Shown: positions 31,222-34,986 of the stretch, piece by piece | Position numbering within the stretch: position 1 is the stretch's first letter | Layout of the letters: each line of letters opens with the position of its first letter | Source: an uncultured Actinomyces sp. | GTDB lineage: Bacteria > Actinomycetota > Actinomycetes > Actinomycetales > Actinomycetaceae | Assembly: GCA_902373545.1 (NCBI GenBank) | Contig: CABKMZ010000016.1 | Location: 1-34,986, forward strand | DNA: 34,986 bases | Direction of reading: 5' to 3' | The notes under the pieces: model-generated | Databases searched by the model: none | What the model saw: the letters and a program-made list of their open reading frames with translations, nothing else | What the model was told of the DNA's origin: nothing | Position numbers and translations under genes: made by a program

Positions 31222-33123
31222 ATGTCTGGAGCACTAAGCACGCGTGACCTGTTGTCACGCTGTACCACCCCTCGGGAGCTGCGTCGCCTCGAGCGGGAAC
31301 AGTTGGATCAGTTGGCCGCGCAGATTCGCGCCTTTCTGATTGACAACGTATCGCGCACGGGTGGGCACCTGGGGCCCAACCTGGGTGTCGTCGAGCTGAC
31401 GATCGGTCTGCACCGCGTGTTCCGCTCTCCCCAGGACACAATCGTGTTCGACACGGGCCACCAGGCATACGTGCACAAGCTGCTCACCGGCCGCCAGGAC
31501 TTTTCCTCGCTGCGTTGCCCGGGCGGTCTGTCCGGCTATCCCTCGCGCGCCGAGTCCGAGCATGACGTCGTTGAGTCCTCCCACGCCTCGGCCTCCCTGG
31601 CCTGGGTGGACGGCATCTCACGCGAGAAGCACCGGCGCGGGGAACGCACGTGGACGGTCGGCGTCATCGGTGACGGCGCGCTCACGGGTGGGCTGGCGTG
31701 GGAGGCCCTGAATAACATCGCCGCCTCGAAACATCGTCGCATCGTCATCGTCGTCAACGACAACGGGCGCTCCTACGCTCCGACCATCGGCGGCCTGGCC
31801 GATCACCTCGACGCGCTGCGTACCTCCGCCGGCTATGAGAAGGCACTGGCCTGGGGCAAGCAGCACCTCCTCAGCCACGGCACGCCCGGGCGCGCCGCCT
31901 ACGACGCGCTGCACGGGCTCAAGTCCGGCATCAAGGACGCGCTCATGCCGCAGGTCATGTTCGAGGACCTGGGGCTCAAGTACATCGGTCCCGTCAACGG
32001 CCACGACATCGCCGCCGTCGAGACGGCCTTCCGGCGCGCCCGCACCCTCGAAGAGCCGGTGATCGTCCACATGATCACCGAGAAGGGCCGCGGCTACAAG
32101 CCCGCCGAAAAGGACATCGCGGACCGCTTCCACGCCGTCGGCCCAATCCACCCGGAGACCGGCCTGCCCGTGGCCCCCGAACGCTTCGGCTGGACCGGCG
32201 TCTTCGCCGACGAAATTTGCGCCCAGGCCTCGAAGCGCACCGACATCGTAGGTATCACGGCCGCGATGATGCAGCCGGTGGGCCTTGGCCCCATGCATGA
32301 GGAATACCCGCGTCGCGTGATCGACGTGGGCATCGCGGAAGCCGAGGCGATCGCCTCCGCCGCCGGCATGGCTTACGAGGGCGCACACCCCGTTGTGGCC
32401 CTGTACGCGACCTTCCTGAATCGCGCCTTCGACCAGCTGCTCATGGACGTGGCGCTGCACAAGGCGGGCGTCACCGTTGTCCTCGACCGCGCCGGCATCA
32501 CGGGCGCGGATGGCGCATCCCACAACGGCGTGTGGGACATCGCGATGTGCTCGCTCATCCCGGGGCTGCGCCTGGCGGCACCGCGCGACGAGGACACCCT
32601 GCGCGCCCAGCTGCGCCAGGCCCTCGACGTTGACGACGCCCCCACGGTCCTGCGCTACCGTAAGGGCCCCCTGCCCGAGCCGATGCCCGCGCTGCGCAGC
32701 GTCGGGGGAGTGGATGTCCTCTTTGACGAGGCCGGGGCCGGCTCCTCGGCAAAACTGCTGATCGTGGGAACCGGCGCGTGCGCCCCCGACGCCATCGAGG
32801 CCGCGCGTCGGCTCGCGGCTGACGGCCTGGCCGTCACGGTCGTGGACCCTTGCTGGCTCCTGCCCATCTCCTCCGATCTTGCGGACATGGCCGACGGATA
32901 CGACGCGGTTCTGACCGTCGAGGACGGTATCGTCCGCGGAGGATTCGGATGGGCCCTGCGCGACGCCCTCGCGGAAGCTGGAACGCCGGTGCGCTGCCTG
33001 GGCGCGCCCCAGAACTTCCCGGAGCACGGCGACCGCGCCCAGATGATCGCGGACTTCGGCTACGACGCGGACGGCATCGAGGCCTCGGCGCGCGCCCTCG
33101 TGAATGCGGTTTCAGCGCGCTAA
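31222..33123 (+). CDS. dxs: 1-deoxy-D-xylulose-5-phosphate synthase
   Basis: This is the first enzyme of the MEP isoprenoid pathway. It condenses pyruvate and glyceraldehyde 3-phosphate using thiamine diphosphate. It has 633 residues, the normal length. Key elements are His49 in GGHLGPNLG, DTGHQAYVHKLLTGR (77-91), the TPP/Mg motif GDGALTGG (150-157) with NDN near 179-181, the catalytic glutamate Glu373, Asp430 and His434 in GADGASHNG. The usual AEQHA around that glutamate reads AEAEA here. The ATG at 31222 follows a TACACT -10-like box at 31209-31214, so the message may be leaderless; an in-frame GTG at 31192 is less likely. It is divergent from the S9 peptidase gene and ends in a clear terminator. 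Confidence 0.92.
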   Translation: MSGALSTRDLLSRCTTPRELRRLEREQLDQLAAQIRAFLIDNVSRTGGHLGPNLGVVELTIGLHRVFRSPQDTIVFDTGHQAYVHKLLTGRQDFSSLRCPGGLSGYPSRAESEHDVVESSHASASLAWVDGISREKHRRGERTWTVGVIGDGALTGGLAWEALNNIAASKHRRIVIVVNDNGRSYAPTIGGLADHLDALRTSAGYEKALAWGKQHLLSHGTPGRAAYDALHGLKSGIKDALMPQVMFEDLGLKYIGPVNGHDIAAVETAFRRARTLEEPVIVHMITEKGRGYKPAEKDIADRFHAVGPIHPETGLPVAPERFGWTGVFADEICAQASKRTDIVGITAAMMQPVGLGPMHEEYPRRVIDVGIAEAEAIASAAGMAYEGAHPVVALYATFLNRAFDQLLMDVALHKAGVTVVLDRAGITGADGASHNGVWDIAMCSLIPGLRLAAPRDEDTLRAQLRQALDVDDAPTVLRYRKGPLPEPMPALRSVGGVDVLFDEAGAGSSAKLLIVGTGACAPDAIEAARRLAADGLAVTVVDPCWLLPISSDLADMADGYDAVLTVEDGIVRGGFGWALRDALAEAGTPVRCLGAPQNFPEHGDRAQMIADFGYDADGIEASARALVNAVSAR

Positions 33124-33131
33124 CACACGTC

Positions 33132-33180
33132 AGCCCCGGGTGCCTGTGGTCCGCCAGGACCAGGCATTCCGGGGCTTTCT
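33132..33180 (+). terminator. Rho-independent terminator after dxs
   Basis: AGCCCCGG (33132-33139) pairs with CCGGGGCT (33169-33176), and the inner bases TGCCTG...GGTCC / GGACC...AGGCA extend the stem with small bulges. TTTCT follows. It starts 8 bp after the dxs stop. Confidence 0.8.
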
Positions 33181-33226
33181 CGTAGGCTCCACGCACAACA
33201 CGCGGGTGCCAGATCGAACGGACGTC

Positions 33227-34471
33227 TCAGACGCCCAGCGCGTCGCAGACCGGATCGAGAGTCAGGTCGATCTGCCAATCCCTGGCCCCGCGCGTCACCA
33301 TGCGCTCCTCGACCTCGTCACCAGAGGGACGCGAAGGATCCAGCGGAGCCCACGCGAGGTAGCGCTGCACCTGCGGAGCCAACACCACCTCGGGCGCCAG
33401 CCCCAGACCCGACGCCACCGAGGCGACTGCACCGCGAACGATACCCAGACGCGCAGCCGAGGCCTCGTCAATACGAGCCCACTGGCGCGGCTCCGGGATC
33501 GAACCGGGCTGCACGGGCTTGCGCTTGGGCGGCAGCTCATCCTCCGTCATCGAGGCCACGGACGCGAGCGCACGCATCCACTCATCCTCGAACTGGCGTG
33601 CGACGGGGGAGCGGAACTCGTTGATAGACATGAGGGCGCGCTTATTACGAGGAGGATTCGACGCCGCGCGCACCAGCGCCGCGTTACGCACCAGGCGCCC
33701 CGGCGACATGTCGATGCGACGGGCGATCAACTCGCGAGTCTCCCACAGTGCCTTGAGGACCCCCAAGCCTCGGCGCGAACGAATCTTGCCCGCACCCGGC
33801 AGCGAGCGCCACCGATCCTGCTTAGCGGTCGGCGGGGCGACGCTGAGCGCGTAAGCGAACTCCTGCTGCGCCCACTCCCAACGGCCCATCTGATCCAGGC
33901 GCTTGGACAGGCGGTAATACAGCTCGGTCAGCAGCTCCACATCCAGGGCCGCGTAGCGTAGCCATTCCTTCGGCAAAGGACGCACCGACCAATCCGAGGC
34001 CTGATGATCCTTCACCAGACCCAGGCCAAGCACCTGCTCGGCGACGGCCGCCAGGCCGAAACGTTCCAGTCCAATGAGGCGGGCGGCGATCTCCGTGTCG
34101 AAGAGAGCGCAGGGACGCAGGCCAACCTGGCGCAGATTCGGCAAATCCTGCAAACAATCGTGCAGCAGCCACACATCCTCAACCCCCGGCTGCAACACCG
34201 ACAGATCAGGCAACGCGTGTGTATCAATCAGAAAAGTGCCGACGTCCTCACGGCGAATCTGCACCAGATACGGGTCCGCGCCGTAACGAAACCCCTGCGC
34301 GCGCTCCACGTCCAACGCAATCGGACTCGATCCCGCGGCGAGCGCACGCGCGGCCTGCTCGAGCTCCCGGCGGGTATCAATGACGGCGGGGGTCCCCCCA
34401 CGCGGCTGCGCGATAAGCTCCGGATTATCCGTATCGCCCTGCGGCAAGCCGCCGCCATTATTCACCAGCAC
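33227..34471 (-). CDS. Ribonuclease D / HRDC-domain exonuclease
   Basis: This 414-residue protein has an N-terminal DEDDy 3'-5' exonuclease domain and a C-terminal HRDC region. Metal-binding residues fit Asp54/Glu56 in ALDVERA (Exo I), Asp109 with Asp125 in LFDTEIAARLIG (Exo II region) and Tyr173/Asp177 in YAALDVELL (Exo III). The HRDC domain lies around 220-300 (LGVLKALWETRELIARRIDMSPGR, in pieces). It should trim the 3' ends of stable RNAs such as tRNA. The GTG start lies directly after the upstream stop (TGAGTG), with AAGGAG inside the upstream gene's end, so the two are coupled. A second GTG six bases on is possible. Confidence 0.87.
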   Translation of the reverse strand: MLVNNGGGLPQGDTDNPELIAQPRGGTPAVIDTRRELEQAARALAAGSSPIALDVERAQGFRYGADPYLVQIRREDVGTFLIDTHALPDLSVLQPGVEDVWLLHDCLQDLPNLRQVGLRPCALFDTEIAARLIGLERFGLAAVAEQVLGLGLVKDHQASDWSVRPLPKEWLRYAALDVELLTELYYRLSKRLDQMGRWEWAQQEFAYALSVAPPTAKQDRWRSLPGAGKIRSRRGLGVLKALWETRELIARRIDMSPGRLVRNAALVRAASNPPRNKRALMSINEFRSPVARQFEDEWMRALASVASMTEDELPPKRKPVQPGSIPEPRQWARIDEASAARLGIVRGAVASVASGLGLAPEVVLAPQVQRYLAWAPLDPSRPSGDEVEERMVTRGARDWQIDLTLDPVCDALGV

Positions 34472-34986
34472 TCAAACTCCTTCGAGGTGACGGGTAGGGA
34501 CGATGCCAGCCGTCTTACGCATAGCGTCCGCCCACCCGAATAGATGCTCCCCAAGGTACTCACTGTTGGGCGTCCACGAAGCGCGGACCTCGACAAACAG
34601 AGAGGAGCCTCGCAGCTCCAGCCCCCCGAATGCCTCGCTCATCTCACGCGTGACCGTGCCCGTGATGTCATGGAAACCAGCGCCCGAGCCGTCAAGGCAA
34701 TCAAGCATCCAACCCCACACGCCTTCCGACAGCATCGGATCGACGGCCATGATGGAGTCCACCTGGGTGCGCATCTGACTGACGACGCGGAACGTTCCGT
34801 TCCAGCCGAGCTGACCCACAGGGTCGTGCAGCACGACCATGCGACCAGTCGACAGAGGCTGTCCAGCTGCGTCCTCGTCGATCGTGCGCATCGCGAGCGC
34901 AGCTGTAAAAGGTGCCAGCCGACGAGGCGGAGGCACCTCCTCGAGGAGGATATGCGGCAGGTGGGAGGCCTGTCGCAGGGACAGCA
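34472..34986 (-). CDS. DUF3000 family protein, 5' end beyond window
   Basis: The visible part (about 170 residues) reads LRQASHLPHILLEEVPPPRRLAP at its start, in pieces a typical DUF3000 opening, and continues with GRMVVLHDPVGQLGWNGTFR and VWGWMLDCLDG. The true start lies past the right edge of the window; an internal GTG at 34936 would cut off the conserved N-terminal helix. The function is unknown. In actinobacteria it regularly precedes the RNase D/HRDC gene and dxs, as here. It is translationally coupled to the RNase D gene. Confidence 0.82.
   Translation of the reverse strand, partial: LSLRQASHLPHILLEEVPPPRRLAPFTAALAMRTIDEDAAGQPLSTGRMVVLHDPVGQLGWNGTFRVVSQMRTQVDSIMAVDPMLSEGVWGWMLDCLDGSGAGFHDITGTVTREMSEAFGGLELRGSSLFVEVRASWTPNSEYLGEHLFGWADAMRKTAGIVPTRHLEGV

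Noticed and set aside
31618..33027. 469-codon open frame on the minus strand
   Set aside because: It lies opposite dxs and shows the same composition artefact.

Overview
The window looks like chromosomal DNA of a high-GC Gram-positive bacterium (Actinomycetota). The closest fit is Actinomycetaceae (Actinomyces/Schaalia type), judged from protein style and gene order; this is inference, since no database search was possible. Most of it is a G+C-rich housekeeping backbone. Two stretches stand out as visibly A+T-richer and foreign: about 2.2-5.2 kb and about 25.65-27.2 kb.

Region 1 (1-5.5 kb) is an accessory island. It starts with a decayed ISL3-family transposase and pieces of a second ISL3 copy. 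Between those pieces lies roughly 550 bp of non-coding DNA with 19-bp tandem repeats, two related hairpin units that can each fold in two mutually exclusive ways, and an iteron-like array with a period of about 20 bp. Next comes an A+T-rich minus-strand gene for an 890-residue PHP-domain plus SMC/SbcC-like ATPase (TrlF-like architecture), the best candidate for an anti-phage or nucleic-acid-sensing system.

Region 2 (5.5-18.7 kb) is core genome. It holds a DUF7455 zinc protein, topoisomerase IV subunit B (parE), two tandem double-GNAT proteins (the first behind a LexA-box-like palindrome), a sugar porter with an overlapping PfkB-type kinase, topoisomerase IV subunit A (parC, opposite strand), a DUF5998 protein translationally coupled to an alkaline-phosphatase-fold phosphodiesterase, and the cell-division regulator sepH.

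Region 3 (18.8-25.65 kb) is a conserved actinobacterial cluster: DUF4193, DUF3710, OB-fold protein, DUF3159 membrane protein, two TrkA-type K+ regulators (ceoC/ceoB, opposite strand), an APC-superfamily permease and a TrmA/RumA-like RNA methyltransferase. The order recalls, from memory, the M. tuberculosis Rv2699c-Rv2689c block, but with no dut gene. The TrkA pair beside the permease suggests potassium homeostasis.

Region 4 (25.65-35 kb) begins with an unrecognised A+T-rich membrane protein and a 15-bp inverted repeat. It continues with a ClC chloride transporter coupled to an S9 peptidase (both minus), dxs of the MEP isoprenoid pathway, an RNase D/HRDC protein and a DUF3000 protein cut by the window edge. 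No rRNA, tRNA or CRISPR array was seen.
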